Shown here: piece by piece, positions 15,843 to 24,742 of the stretch
Numbering within the stretch: position 1 is the first letter of the stretch
How the letters are laid out: the number at the start of each line of letters is the position of its first letter
IMG/VR virus record: IMGVR_UViG_3300046787_000206
Coordinates: 30,963 to 94,962 of that record
DNA: 64,000 nt
Reading direction: 5' to 3' (one strand)
Source: a virus
Position numbers and translations under genes: made by a program
The notes under the pieces: model-generated
The model's input: only the letters and a program-made list of their open reading frames with translations
What the model was told of the DNA's origin: nothing
Database searches by the model: none

Positions 15843-17127
15843 CACCTCTTTTAAAAACTATAAGAGTACTGATTTTGAGATTGTGTTTCCTACGTTACCT
15901 GGATTTGACACAAAACCAGTTCAGGTAGACCTTCATCAGGGTGCGTATAAGCACGACATCATGCTAGTTCAGTTTCCTCAGGTAAGTGCTTTTTGGTTCA
16001 AGAGCCTTAATACTGGCGTACCAGTAATCTTTAGATGGTCTCAGGGAATACTTAAGAGGTCTTGGCAAGGATATGTGCATTCTGTATCTAAGAGTGTTGC
16101 TGGTCAACGTGATGCTCCATTTGAGCTAATGCTTATCGGTGCATCGATGCCTTTGAAAAACAGAGTTCAGAGAACCTTTAGAAATAAGACCATCCCGGAA
16201 GTGGCTGCTTTGATTGCTAGGGAGTTTAACTTGGCGTTTAGCATAGACGCTCATCCTAGACGCTTCTCTTACTTGGCTATCTCAGGGGAATCCTACTGGG
16301 AATGGCTATGTAAGTACGCACAGCAAATTGGCTACCACGTATATGTGGACAACGCCACTCTGTTCTTTAAAAAAATAGATAACATACTTGATGAACGGTC
16401 TAAAGACGTAGCCATTATGAGTATGGCTTCTCCAGCTTTACCTATCAATAACCATCTTGTGGATAGAACTCTGTACAACTTTAAGGTTACTAACGGTGAC
16501 TATATTGAAGGTACCGATGAAACTAGGGCCAATAAAGTAGTGTCGGGAGTAAACCCAATTACTAGCGCTCAGGTAACGTCTGTATACAGCCCTCGAGCTG
16601 TTGGAAAAGCTGTTAGGACCCAGCCTAAGGCCGTAATCTTTGATGACTATAAAACTGACTTAGTCTCTAACGATACCTCAGCCACAAAGGCAAATGCAGA
16701 AGGCTCGGCTTTGATGGCTAAAATGAACCTGCCAGCTAAGGTATTGGGTCAAGGAGACCCACGACTATCCCCATACTCTCTTGTGCAAATCACTGGTACT
16801 GGCGAACAAACCGATGGGTTCTGGGTCGTTAAAAACGTTAAGCACACTTTTGGTCGTGGAAGAAGCTACGACGTTGAGATTGACGTACTCAGTGATGGAT
16901 TTGGCCCTAATGCCGTCAGCTCGTTTAGAGCTGGAAACGCAACTAAAATTGGGATAATTGATGTAGACGCCATACTAGCTTCAGATGTGCCAACAACTAA
17001 CGTAAGTAGAGTTGCTGCCACTATAAAGAACAAGCTTCCAATAATCATGGAGCAAGCAGTATCTTTTGAAGACAACCCAGTTATGTGGCAAGCAACATAC
17101 GTGAGTCGGGAAGGATGCTGTAACTAA
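15835..17127 (+). CDS. Baseplate hub protein (gp27 / gpD-like)
   Basis: 430 residues; GTG start overlapping the previous gene by 8 bp. Contains the gpD/VgrG-like hub order: beta domain, 'RTFRNKTIPEVAALIAREFN', then 'SYLAISGESYWEWLCKYAQQ' and 'IGYHVYVDNATLFF', the latter being the hallmark hub segment (E.nWefL..La...G....v.n..L.f). C-terminus ends in 'YVSREGCCN'. Forms the trimeric platform that carries the spike encoded further downstream. Confidence 0.8.
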   Translation: MYSTSFKNYKSTDFEIVFPTLPGFDTKPVQVDLHQGAYKHDIMLVQFPQVSAFWFKSLNTGVPVIFRWSQGILKRSWQGYVHSVSKSVAGQRDAPFELMLIGASMPLKNRVQRTFRNKTIPEVAALIAREFNLAFSIDAHPRRFSYLAISGESYWEWLCKYAQQIGYHVYVDNATLFFKKIDNILDERSKDVAIMSMASPALPINNHLVDRTLYNFKVTNGDYIEGTDETRANKVVSGVNPITSAQVTSVYSPRAVGKAVRTQPKAVIFDDYKTDLVSNDTSATKANAEGSALMAKMNLPAKVLGQGDPRLSPYSLVQITGTGEQTDGFWVVKNVKHTFGRGRSYDVEIDVLSDGFGPNAVSSFRAGNATKIGIIDVDAILASDVPTTNVSRVAATIKNKLPIIMEQAVSFEDNPVMWQATYVSREGCCN

Positions 17128-17543
17128 TGGCTATAACGTCGAAACTAGAGTCAGCAGTGTCACTGCCGTTTGCCCTAGACGCATACGGAAATGTAAAAAA
17201 GACCTATGACCAATCCAAGATTTGGGCAGATAGAGTACACACAGTTATAGGTACTCTTAAAAAGGAAAGAGTCATGATTCCTGGATTTGGCACAGACATG
17301 CCAGGAAGCCTGTTTGAGACTCAGACCGTTACTGAAGACATCATTAAACGAGAAGTTTTTAGTGCATTTGTTAACCATCTTGAGCAGCTAACTTTAGACA
17401 GTGTCGAAGTAGTCTTTGATGAGTACAACGACGCTATCACAGCGGAAATAACTTACAGCCTTCCTAACCAGGAAAAGCTTATGACCACAATCGGTGTGGC
17501 AACAATTTCAGGAAACAAACTTATCGGTGAGGAACAAATATGA
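17127..17543 (+). CDS. gp25-like baseplate wedge protein
   Basis: 138 residues, TAATG overlap. 'LPFALDAYGNVKKTYDQSKI' start, central 'LKKERVMIPGFGTDMPGSLF' and C-terminal beta pair are the GPW/gp25 signature (G.ERv..P.fG......F). Conserved wedge component of all contractile tails. Confidence 0.9.
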   Translation: MAITSKLESAVSLPFALDAYGNVKKTYDQSKIWADRVHTVIGTLKKERVMIPGFGTDMPGSLFETQTVTEDIIKREVFSAFVNHLEQLTLDSVEVVFDEYNDAITAEITYSLPNQEKLMTTIGVATISGNKLIGEEQI

Positions 17544-19393
17544 CCGCTGGAGTAAACCCAACACCACTATCCGTCGACTACACCAGTCGTGATTACTACG
17601 CCCTTCGTAATGACTTGATTACTCGTATGAAGAGCAGACTCAGCGACTGGACTGGGGATGACCCAGCCGACTTTGGTCTAGCTATCATTGAGAGCTTTGC
17701 TTACATGGGTGACCTAATCAACTACTACATCGACCGTGTAGCAAACGAATCATTGATTGGAACAGCTACTCAGCGTCAGAGCATCATCAATATTGCTAAG
17801 ACCTATGGATACTCTCCTTCAGGCTATCGTGCTGCGTACATAGGCGTAGAGTTTAGCAATAGCGGAACTGTTGCTTACCTGGTACCTAAGGGAACTCAGC
17901 TTACTGCCAACGTTGCGTACAACGACTCTGTAGTTCAGGTACTCTTTACTACGTTGAGTGATGCAACAGTTCTTCCTGGGGACATCACTGAGGTTCAAGC
18001 TATCCAAGCAGAAGACATTTCTACTCGTGTTGAAAATTATGACGCCAACCTAAGTGGTGAAAGACTAGGTGCTTCTGACGGTCAGCCAGACCAACAGTTT
18101 ACTCTAAGTGAAAACAGGGTGGTGGATGACTCTGTAGAGGTCTGGGTTAAGAATGGAAACGTCTACGAAAAGTGGACCTCTGTTACCCACCTGACTGACT
18201 ATGGACCAAAGGATTCTGTTTACCACCTTACTACTGACTCTAACAACTATGTTTGTGTTAACTTTGGTGACGGTATCTCTGGAGCCATCCCTCCTAAGGA
18301 TTCGGTTATCCGTGCTGTTTACAACAAGGGTGGCGGAGTAGTCGGTAACATTCCAGAGCGTTCGGTTCTAGACATCCACCAGCTATTCGACGTAGATGTC
18401 AACTTAGAGTATGAAATCCGTACTTACGTCACCGCAGCGGCTTCTTCCAAAGGTGCGGGAGGTACGGACCCTGAGGACAACGACAGCATCCGTAAGAATG
18501 CTCCACGTCTTCTAACCGCCCTTAATCGTGCAGTGTCTCTAAAGGACTTCGGCACTTTGGCTCTGGCAGTATCTAACGTAGGTAAGGCCAGCTCAGATGC
18601 TGCTATCTGGAACTCAGTTACCGTGTACATTGCTCCTCAGCAAACCTCTACTAGCTCGGATTTGTATCCAGGATACAACGGTACTCCTAACGTTATTGGG
18701 AACCTAACCCCATCATTCCTAGCTATGCAAGAGGCAGTAAAAAGCTATCTGAGTGACAAAGTTCAGATTGGGGCATCAGTAACTGTAAGCCCACCTACTT
18801 ACGTACCAGTGGCTACGACTATTGAGTACACAAAGAAGCCTGGATACACTGCTGAAAAAGTAGAGGCTAACATTCGTTACGCTATTGCTAATACCTTCTC
18901 TTACAACGACATCGAGTTTGGTCAGGTAATCAGTGCTGAAGAAGTCGAGTCTCGTCTTCGTTACACTGATGGAGTAGCGACTCTTCGCCTTAAGTACTTG
19001 TACCGACTTGCTAGCGGAGTTATGAGCCGCTCAGTTCTAGTTGGAGCTAAGAATGAAATCTTTTCATTCAGCGACGGTGACGTAACTATTGATGAGCTAT
19101 CGTCTGACTCTCTACTAGCAGCTACTACGGGACTTGTAAGCAGTACTGGTGCATTGAACCCTGCGTTCGTGCCTACTTTCTACAACTACAACATTACGTC
19201 TACCACAGCGACAATTACTTTGACACCTACTAGCGCAACTGCTGGCCAGATTATCACAGTAAATGGAACTGTGGCTACTTCTGGTAGCGCAGTCACCATC
19301 AATACTCCTACAGGACTAACAGTAGTTACTGTGACAGTCCTTGCAGCTGATGGAATTACTAACACTACCTACGTAGTCAACATCACTCGATAG
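17540..19393 (+). CDS. Baseplate J-like wedge protein with C-terminal cadherin-like domain
   Basis: 617 residues. N-terminus 'SVDYTSRDYYALRNDLITRM' ... 'DPADFGLAIIESFAYMGDLI' and 'NYYIDRVANES' is the gpJ/gp6 opening. 'KGAGGTDPEDNDSIRKNAPR' with 'TALNRAVSLKDFGTLAL' is the central J motif. Residues ~525-617 add an Ig/cadherin-like beta sandwich ('LNPAFVPTFYNYNITSTTAT' ... 'VLAADGITNTTYVVNITR'), an extension absent from minimal J proteins and possibly surface-exposed. Overlaps the gp25-like gene by 4 bp. Confidence 0.9.
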   Translation: MTAGVNPTPLSVDYTSRDYYALRNDLITRMKSRLSDWTGDDPADFGLAIIESFAYMGDLINYYIDRVANESLIGTATQRQSIINIAKTYGYSPSGYRAAYIGVEFSNSGTVAYLVPKGTQLTANVAYNDSVVQVLFTTLSDATVLPGDITEVQAIQAEDISTRVENYDANLSGERLGASDGQPDQQFTLSENRVVDDSVEVWVKNGNVYEKWTSVTHLTDYGPKDSVYHLTTDSNNYVCVNFGDGISGAIPPKDSVIRAVYNKGGGVVGNIPERSVLDIHQLFDVDVNLEYEIRTYVTAAASSKGAGGTDPEDNDSIRKNAPRLLTALNRAVSLKDFGTLALAVSNVGKASSDAAIWNSVTVYIAPQQTSTSSDLYPGYNGTPNVIGNLTPSFLAMQEAVKSYLSDKVQIGASVTVSPPTYVPVATTIEYTKKPGYTAEKVEANIRYAIANTFSYNDIEFGQVISAEEVESRLRYTDGVATLRLKYLYRLASGVMSRSVLVGAKNEIFSFSDGDVTIDELSSDSLLAATTGLVSSTGALNPAFVPTFYNYNITSTTATITLTPTSATAGQIITVNGTVATSGSAVTINTPTGLTVVTVTVLAADGITNTTYVVNITR

Positions 19394-19398
19394 GAATC

Positions 19399-20235
19399 AT
19401 GAGCCACTCAAGAGAACACGGTAGGTTCTACGGGACCTACCGTGGAATCGTATTTGACAACAGGGACCCGTCTAACCTGGGTCGCCTGCGAGTCACTATA
19501 CCTCAGCTCCTTGGCTCTACTCCGACTGAGTGGGCCTGGCCTAAAGAAACCTCTTATCTAAAACCTGAAAAGCCACCCGTAGGTCAGGGTGTGTGGATTG
19601 CGTTTGAAGGTGGAGACCCACTATTCCCTGTATGGATTGGTACGTTCGGAAAGAACAACCAAGATAACAAGCCGCTGTATCTAAAACCACTTGATAACTC
19701 AGAAGACATTTCAGATGTAACTGACCTTCTCGCACTTAACAACAGCGATAGAGAAGTAGACGTTACTCAAACACTGCTGAACATTGCTAGAAACCGTTAC
19801 TACGGGTCGTTTTACAGCACAGCCTCACAGACAGCTGTGCTGGCAAACTCAGCGTATGCGGTGCCACTTAACGTAGTAGATGCAGCAAATGGAATAAGTC
19901 TTGTAAACGGAAACACTGTTCGGATAGAGCACAATGGCGTATACAACATGGCTTTCTCCATCCAGTTTGCTGCAAGCAATAGCTCAGAACACACAGTGAA
20001 CATTTGGCTTAGACACCAGGGCGTAGACGTCCCATTCTCAGCATCTAGAATCTTGTTTAAGGGCCATACGATTGCTGCTTGGAACTTCTTCCTAACCAAC
20101 GATACTGAGCCACAGGATTGGCAGCTCATGTGGTCTTGTGGAACCGCAGATGCGGTGTCAATCTCTACTATCGCCGCATCAGGACCTGTGCCAGAAATTC
20201 CTGGAGTCATCATGACGGTCAACAAAGTCAGGTAG
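19399..20235 (+). CDS. Baseplate spike (gp5 OB-fold) fused to a TNF/C1q-like domain
   Basis: 278 residues. Residues ~8-100 ('FYGTYRGIVFDNRDPSNLGR' ... 'PPVGQGVWIAFEGGDPLFPV') are the gp5/VgrG OB-fold of the spike. The usual C-terminal triple beta-helix is missing. Instead residues ~135-278 form a jelly-roll-like module ('VNGNTVRIEHNGVYNMAFSI', 'EHTVNIWLRHQGVDVP', 'GTADAVSISTIAASG') resembling C1q/TNF trimeric domains. No lysozyme domain. Fold assignment of the second half is by pattern. Confidence 0.75.
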   Translation: MSHSREHGRFYGTYRGIVFDNRDPSNLGRLRVTIPQLLGSTPTEWAWPKETSYLKPEKPPVGQGVWIAFEGGDPLFPVWIGTFGKNNQDNKPLYLKPLDNSEDISDVTDLLALNNSDREVDVTQTLLNIARNRYYGSFYSTASQTAVLANSAYAVPLNVVDAANGISLVNGNTVRIEHNGVYNMAFSIQFAASNSSEHTVNIWLRHQGVDVPFSASRILFKGHTIAAWNFFLTNDTEPQDWQLMWSCGTADAVSISTIAASGPVPEIPGVIMTVNKVR

Positions 20236-20295
20236 TTGAGCCAGTAACTGGAGGGCAAACCAGAGAAAATAGAAGTTGAAACTTAAGGAGCCGAG

Positions 20296-21093
20296 ATGGC
20301 AGCTAGATACCCAAGCGCAGCAATGCAGTTTGACTATCGTCAAAATGTCACAGACCTAATTCAGGCGCAAGATGTTAACGTCCTTTATGACGAGGCGATA
20401 GCTGTAGGTACCGTACTTGGCCTTACCCCTAACGTAAGCGACACCTGGGGCAGCGGCTCATTTGTCTCTACAACTACTTCTTGGACTACTGTAAAGGCTC
20501 GTCTACAGAACATCGAATACGGAGTATTCACCGCATTTAACAGCCGTGTAAAGACTGACGGTGGAAGCACCATTACTCCAGGAGCAGTGGGAACCAAGGG
20601 CCTAGTAATCAAGGCACAATCTGGACAGACCGCTAACCTGTTCGAGTCTCAGGCCTCAGGCTCAACTACAGCTGTAACAGCAATCAATAGCTCGGGTGTT
20701 TTGTACCACAATGGAGCTGTAGTAGCTACTTTGAGCAACGCAGAAACTTTGAGCAACAAGACTCTTTCTAGCTCGGTTATTAGCGGCTCTACTAATACCT
20801 TCTCAAACATTCCAGTAGCAGCAGTAATCACCTCTGGAACCACAAACATTCAGCAGTATGTAGATGCCAAGGCCAACATCTTCTGGCAGACTTCAGCACC
20901 TACCAGCCCTAAGGATGGCGACATCTGGGTTGACAGTGACTCGACTCCTAGCGCATTCGATGCTACCTCGTTCCTAACCGCAACAAGTCCATCAGTCACT
21001 ACTGGCTTTGGTTACCGACGAATTACAGCATCTACCTCAGCACCACTTTCATCTGACGGAGCAGACGGCGACGTCTGGCTTCAGTATATCTAG
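20296..21093 (+). CDS. Tail fibre / fibre-attachment protein
   Basis: 265 residues, AAGGAG ribosome site. N-terminal helical segment, then repetitive Ser/Thr/Ala-rich beta region with 'LSNAETLSNKTLSSSVISGS', the 'xLTNKTL' repeat common in phage side fibres, and 'QTSAPTSPKDGDIWVDSDST' ... 'DGADGDVWLQYI', two copies of the D-G-D-(I/V)-W fibre-tip motif. Receptor-recognition role inferred. Confidence 0.75.
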   Translation: MAARYPSAAMQFDYRQNVTDLIQAQDVNVLYDEAIAVGTVLGLTPNVSDTWGSGSFVSTTTSWTTVKARLQNIEYGVFTAFNSRVKTDGGSTITPGAVGTKGLVIKAQSGQTANLFESQASGSTTAVTAINSSGVLYHNGAVVATLSNAETLSNKTLSSSVISGSTNTFSNIPVAAVITSGTTNIQQYVDAKANIFWQTSAPTSPKDGDIWVDSDSTPSAFDATSFLTATSPSVTTGFGYRRITASTSAPLSSDGADGDVWLQYI

Positions 21094-21102
21094 GAGATAT
21101 AA

Positions 21103-21420
21103 ATGGCAAAATACGCATACGTATGGAACTCAGCAACATCTTCGTGGGAGTCTCTGGCTACTCAGCTTCCTAAGGTACCTGTTGCCACCAAGTCTGGCTC
21201 AGAAAGTGTAGCTATTACAGCTAACCCAACGACCAGCACCATCTCCTTGGGAAGCGGCACGTTCACTATTGCCCCACTAATCTTTACTCAGCTGACTTCA
21301 ACAGCTGGAGTGACTATTTCAGTTACTGCAAAAACCACAACAAGTTTCACTGTTTCAATTGCTGGCCAGACCAGCGGCACAGCTACTTTTGACTGGTTCG
21401 CAGTACAGCAGACTGCATAG
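21103..21420 (+). CDS. Small fibre tip protein, H-lectin-like
   Basis: 105 residues; AGGAGAT ribosome site. The C-terminal half 'TFTIAPLIFTQLTSTAGVTI' followed by 'SVTAKTTTSFTVSIAGQT' and 'ATFDWFAVQ' matches the six-stranded H-type-lectin-like pattern (F..aP.v........i.v...t..gF.v.i.......w.A) found at tips of phage fibres. Carbohydrate binding is inferred from that resemblance. Confidence 0.65.
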   Translation: MAKYAYVWNSATSSWESLATQLPKVPVATKSGSESVAITANPTTSTISLGSGTFTIAPLIFTQLTSTAGVTISVTAKTTTSFTVSIAGQTSGTATFDWFAVQQTA

Positions 21421-21432
21421 GAGTAACTTCTC

Positions 21433-23436
21433 TTGACTAGGTATAGTAATGCCAATTATCAGGAAGCTTACTATGGAGATAATTCTTCAAAGCTAACTAA
21501 CTCCGTAGAGCCACTTTACTCAGTAGCTACCAGCTACTCTTCTGTTAGCTTGTCTTGGTCTTCTCCTAAGGGAGCTAATACAGAGTTTATTGCTTTGAGA
21601 CTAGTTCGAAATCAAGACGCATACCCAGAGACCGAGGAAGACGGTGCAATCATCTGGAGCTGGAGAGGCGAAGTAAGTCTCGACACTTCATTTGAAGACG
21701 GTGTTCAGTACAATGAGATTCCGCTATCAGCTGGCCGTTACGTGTACTACACCATGTGGCTACAGAAGATGGATAGCTCTTGGGCTGAGGCTGGAACATC
21801 ATTTACTCTTTTGCCAAAAGCTCACGGAACCGCAGGCGCTCCAGGAGAGCAGCTACTAACTACGCACGACAAATTCATGGACCTTCTTCCTCGTATGTAC
21901 ACTTCAGCGAGCCAGAGCCCACTAGATGAGGTAGATACTGAATCTACTCTTTACAAGTTCTTGTCTGCCATGTCGTTTACGATGGATGAGCACCTTACCT
22001 TCATCGACCTGCTACTACCAGACGCATCTGGTCGCTATTCAAACCCAGGACTTCTAGTAGCTCAAGCAGACCAGTTCGGCATTACTCAGAGCACCTCACA
22101 GGTGTCTAAGAGTGAGAAGCGAATGGTTCGTGAAGCCCTTTACACTTACAGCCGAAAAGGCACTCTAAAGTCGCTAAGTACTTTAGTAGAGAGTGTTACT
22201 GGATTTGCTCCAACAATTACGTTGAGCCCAAACCTTATTCTGACTAATCAGGACAGCACGTTCCACGGAAGCACTGGTTCTTGGCTGGCTGTGGGTGACT
22301 GCGTCATTTCTCACACAAATACCGTGTACCCACCGACTACTGAATCTCTTGCTATCGACATGAACTACACAGGCAAAGTAGTAGTAGCTACAGCTGGTGC
22401 AAAGATTGTAAATGGAGAGTTCTCTCCTACCCACTACGGTGTACCTGTACAGCCTGAGACTGAGTACTCATTCACTGGTTACGTGCAGAAAAGCACTACT
22501 TCTGGAAATGTCACGCTAGCCATTAAGTGGCACGATTTTAATGGAGCAGTCATCAGCACGTCTGCTGGCACCGCAAGTTCAGCAACCACTTCGTGGTCAA
22601 AAAAGACGGTTACAGCAACCTCTCCTGTAGGAGCTGTTTATGCCAGTATCTCGATTACGTTTGCTGCTGCTGGAACTTACTACCTAGACATGCTACAGCT
22701 TGCTGTGTCCTCTGTCCTTGAGTTTAATGAAGCTCGTGGAGTTCGAATTTTCTTGAACCCTAAGAAGTCTAACTACCTAGAAAACCCGTCGTTCTTCCCT
22801 ACAGTTGACACCGATGATACCGACTGGATGCTCAACGGAGTTGCTCCTGTATCAGGCAATTTTGTAACTCCTACGACGCTCACTGGAATCTACGATGGCT
22901 CTCACATGCTTGAGTTTACCATCCCTAACTCACTTACTTCTCATAGTGAGCCAGGGATGCAGCCAGCTTTTTACACGTTCTCTATTTATGCGAAGGCGTC
23001 TGGACCTCGACCATTCGCAGTCACTTTGTCTGCACTAGATGCTACTACTGCAGCGGTTCTAGCCACTAAGACTGAAACAGTGACTGTGACCACATCATGG
23101 GAACGGTACCAAGTTACCCTCGATGCTTCTTCAGTTCCTGCTGGATTTAAGATGTCGGTAGAGTTCAACAATACTTGGAGTTCGTCTGCAACGATTAACG
23201 TAGATGCTGCTCAGCTAGAGCAGTCTTACTCCGCAACAGACTACTTCGACGGAAACATCGCTACTGCTGGAGCTGTGTGGGAAGGTCTTGAGGACGACTC
23301 TCCCTCTCACCTTTACCCAGGAAAGACTGTAAAGATTCCTCGTCTGGTACGAGAGGTCTACAACAGCCTCCCAATTAATACTCCATATTCAATTGAATTG
23401 TACGGTTCAGAACCTGCGATTGGATTTACGAAGTAA
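21433..23436 (+). CDS. gpI-like baseplate protein with FN3 and carbohydrate-binding-like modules
   Basis: 667 residues; TTG start after GGAG. ~25-130: fibronectin-III-like module ('YSVATSYSSVSLSWSSP'). ~145-265: P2 gpI-like tail domain ('DKFMDLLPRMYTSASQSPLD', 'YSRKGTLKSLSTLVESVTGF'), which normally links baseplate wedge to fibres. ~270-420 and ~440-630: two CBM/galactose-binding-like jelly rolls ('VPVQPETEYSFTGYVQKSTT'; 'FYTFSIYAKASGPRPFAVTL'). Likely the adaptor that carries adhesion modules. Confidence 0.75.
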   Translation: MTRYSNANYQEAYYGDNSSKLTNSVEPLYSVATSYSSVSLSWSSPKGANTEFIALRLVRNQDAYPETEEDGAIIWSWRGEVSLDTSFEDGVQYNEIPLSAGRYVYYTMWLQKMDSSWAEAGTSFTLLPKAHGTAGAPGEQLLTTHDKFMDLLPRMYTSASQSPLDEVDTESTLYKFLSAMSFTMDEHLTFIDLLLPDASGRYSNPGLLVAQADQFGITQSTSQVSKSEKRMVREALYTYSRKGTLKSLSTLVESVTGFAPTITLSPNLILTNQDSTFHGSTGSWLAVGDCVISHTNTVYPPTTESLAIDMNYTGKVVVATAGAKIVNGEFSPTHYGVPVQPETEYSFTGYVQKSTTSGNVTLAIKWHDFNGAVISTSAGTASSATTSWSKKTVTATSPVGAVYASISITFAAAGTYYLDMLQLAVSSVLEFNEARGVRIFLNPKKSNYLENPSFFPTVDTDDTDWMLNGVAPVSGNFVTPTTLTGIYDGSHMLEFTIPNSLTSHSEPGMQPAFYTFSIYAKASGPRPFAVTLSALDATTAAVLATKTETVTVTTSWERYQVTLDASSVPAGFKMSVEFNNTWSSSATINVDAAQLEQSYSATDYFDGNIATAGAVWEGLEDDSPSHLYPGKTVKIPRLVREVYNSLPINTPYSIELYGSEPAIGFTK

Positions 23437-23445
23437 ACTGTCCCT

Positions 23446-23715
23446 ATGGACACATTAATCGACATCATTATTTCGGGAATCGCTGTCAGCTTCATTGTTG
23501 AGTACCTAATCATGGTAACTGGCGGCCTATTCAATGCTCGAATCGTACGAGCAATTCTAACCCTACCCTTAAGCGCAATTGCCTGTTGGTATCTGGATAT
23601 CTTCGGATTTGAGCTAATTGTTGCTGCGCCCGCTTCCGCTTTCCTATCTCTTGCTGCTACACTTCTTGTGAATCGACCTACAGAAGTTACGCAGGTCGTT
23701 TCACGACGACGATAG
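23446..23715 (+). CDS. Small membrane protein, possible holin-like
   Basis: 89 residues, no recognised family. Two or three hydrophobic segments: ~6-26 ('DIIISGIAVSFIVEYLIMVT'), ~34-50 and ~52-74. C-terminus basic ('VVSRRR'). Sits at the junction of the tail and replication modules. Size and topology would suit a holin, but no endolysin gene adjoins it, so this is only a possibility. Confidence 0.6.
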   Translation: MDTLIDIIISGIAVSFIVEYLIMVTGGLFNARIVRAILTLPLSAIACWYLDIFGFELIVAAPASAFLSLAATLLVNRPTEVTQVVSRRR

Positions 23716-23722
23716 AGGGCAA

Positions 23723-24742
23723 ATGCAAGTTCCAGAAGAGGTGTTAGACAAAGGTCTGACACCTAGGCAGTATTTCCTGCTCGCTCACCTATACCGCAAC
23801 GTTGACCGTTGGGGTGAAGTTCACCTAACTTCAGAAGAGCTAGAGCAGTTGACTAACACTAGTCGCACGACCGTTTGGCGTGACATGACTGTTCTGGAAG
23901 ACCTTGGTTTGGTAGACACTTATCGCACTAAACGAAACTACGGCAAGCTACACAAGAACGTGTATAAGCTAATCTCACCATGTTTCCAGCCAGAAACATT
24001 GCCCGAAGAACCATGTTTCACACCAGAAACATCGGAGCCTGAGGGTAAATCTCTATGTTTCCCGCCAGAAACATCAACAGCTGACCAAGGTAGTCATAAG
24101 CTATTAACTACTACTACAGTTAAAGAATTAAATACTTCGTATTTAATTTACACCGACGCCCCTGGCGTCGTTGTCAAAAAGAAATCTAGGAGGGAGAATA
24201 AACCTATGAACAAATGGCAAGACGATGATGACATCGGCGGATTCGGACTACTGGAGGGTGAAGTTCCTGCAGCACAGCGCCAGAAGCCTGTGAGCAAGAG
24301 GGACCCTAGGACTCGTGTAAACCGTCCACAGCATGAATGGACTGCACAGGATGTAGCCTCAGAGTTTGCTGCACGGATGTACGACAAGGTCCGTGGAGTA
24401 CCGAACCTGGTGAACGTTGGAAAGTTGGCAATCATCATTGCCAGCTATCGCAAAAAGTATGGGCTAACTCCGTTGCTGGAACTGGACGTCTTGGACATGA
24501 TGATGTCTGACGACCGCCGTATCGGAAGCATCAAGAAGCAGCCAACGGACGCTTACAAGATGTTTTTGAAGATGCTCGCAACCCACAACCAGAAGGCCGT
24601 TCAGAATCTCGGGCTAGAGAATCTTGACTCACCGACCGTAGACGAGTATGTTTATGCTTCAGACGGAAAACGTTTCGATAACTCGATGTTTGGTCGCAAG
24701 GCCATGAAGAGTTACGAAGAACAACTAGGGACAAACGCATGA
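23723..24742 (+). CDS. Replication initiator: winged-helix protein with origin inside its gene
   Basis: 339 residues. ~1-85: winged helix-turn-helix ('LTPRQYFLLAHLYRNVDRWG', 'LTSEELEQLTNTSRTTVWRD', 'LEDLGLVDTYRTK'), the DNA-binding type used by lambda O and similar initiators. ~85-180: low-complexity linker with three 'CF-x-PET' repeats, encoded by palindromic iterons. ~190-339: second helical domain ('EWTAQDVASEFAARMYDKVR') likely for helicase/loader contact. The next gene is a DnaC-like loader, overlapping by 4 bp, as in lambda O-P. The functional claim follows from domain order and the origin structure. Confidence 0.8.
   Translation: MQVPEEVLDKGLTPRQYFLLAHLYRNVDRWGEVHLTSEELEQLTNTSRTTVWRDMTVLEDLGLVDTYRTKRNYGKLHKNVYKLISPCFQPETLPEEPCFTPETSEPEGKSLCFPPETSTADQGSHKLLTTTTVKELNTSYLIYTDAPGVVVKKKSRRENKPMNKWQDDDDIGGFGLLEGEVPAAQRQKPVSKRDPRTRVNRPQHEWTAQDVASEFAARMYDKVRGVPNLVNVGKLAIIIASYRKKYGLTPLLELDVLDMMMSDDRRIGSIKKQPTDAYKMFLKMLATHNQKAVQNLGLENLDSPTVDEYVYASDGKRFDNSMFGRKAMKSYEEQLGTNA
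23980..24074 (+). repeat. Three palindromic iterons ATGTTTC-N6-GAAACAT
   Basis: Copies at 23980-23999, 24013-24032 and 24055-24074, each with perfect 7-bp arms and a 6-bp spacer (CAGCCA, ACACCA, CCGCCA, so NNNCCA). Start-to-start distances are 33 and 42 bp, roughly three and four helical turns. Probably initiator-binding sites. Confidence 0.8.
24126..24148. repeat. AT-rich perfect inverted repeat in candidate origin
   Basis: AATTAAATAC / GTATTTAATT, 10-bp arms, 3-bp centre. Candidate unwinding element. Confidence 0.7.
24154..24170. repeat. GC-rich inverted repeat beside candidate origin
   Basis: CGACGCC / GGCGTCG, 7-bp arms, 3-bp loop, 5 bp from the AT-rich palindrome. Confidence 0.6.

Larger units (their letters stand above)
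23980..24170 (+). other. Candidate replication origin (lambda-ori-like), inside the initiator gene
   Basis: Three 20-bp palindromic iterons, then an AT-rich stretch (~24110-24150), then two perfect hairpins. The order (iterons, AT-rich element, inverted repeats, all inside the central linker of the initiator gene) is that of lambda ori in gene O. Confidence 0.75.

Noticed and set aside
23446-23715. Firm holin assignment
   Set aside because: Membrane topology fits, but there is no adjacent endolysin and no family match, so only a possibility is recorded.
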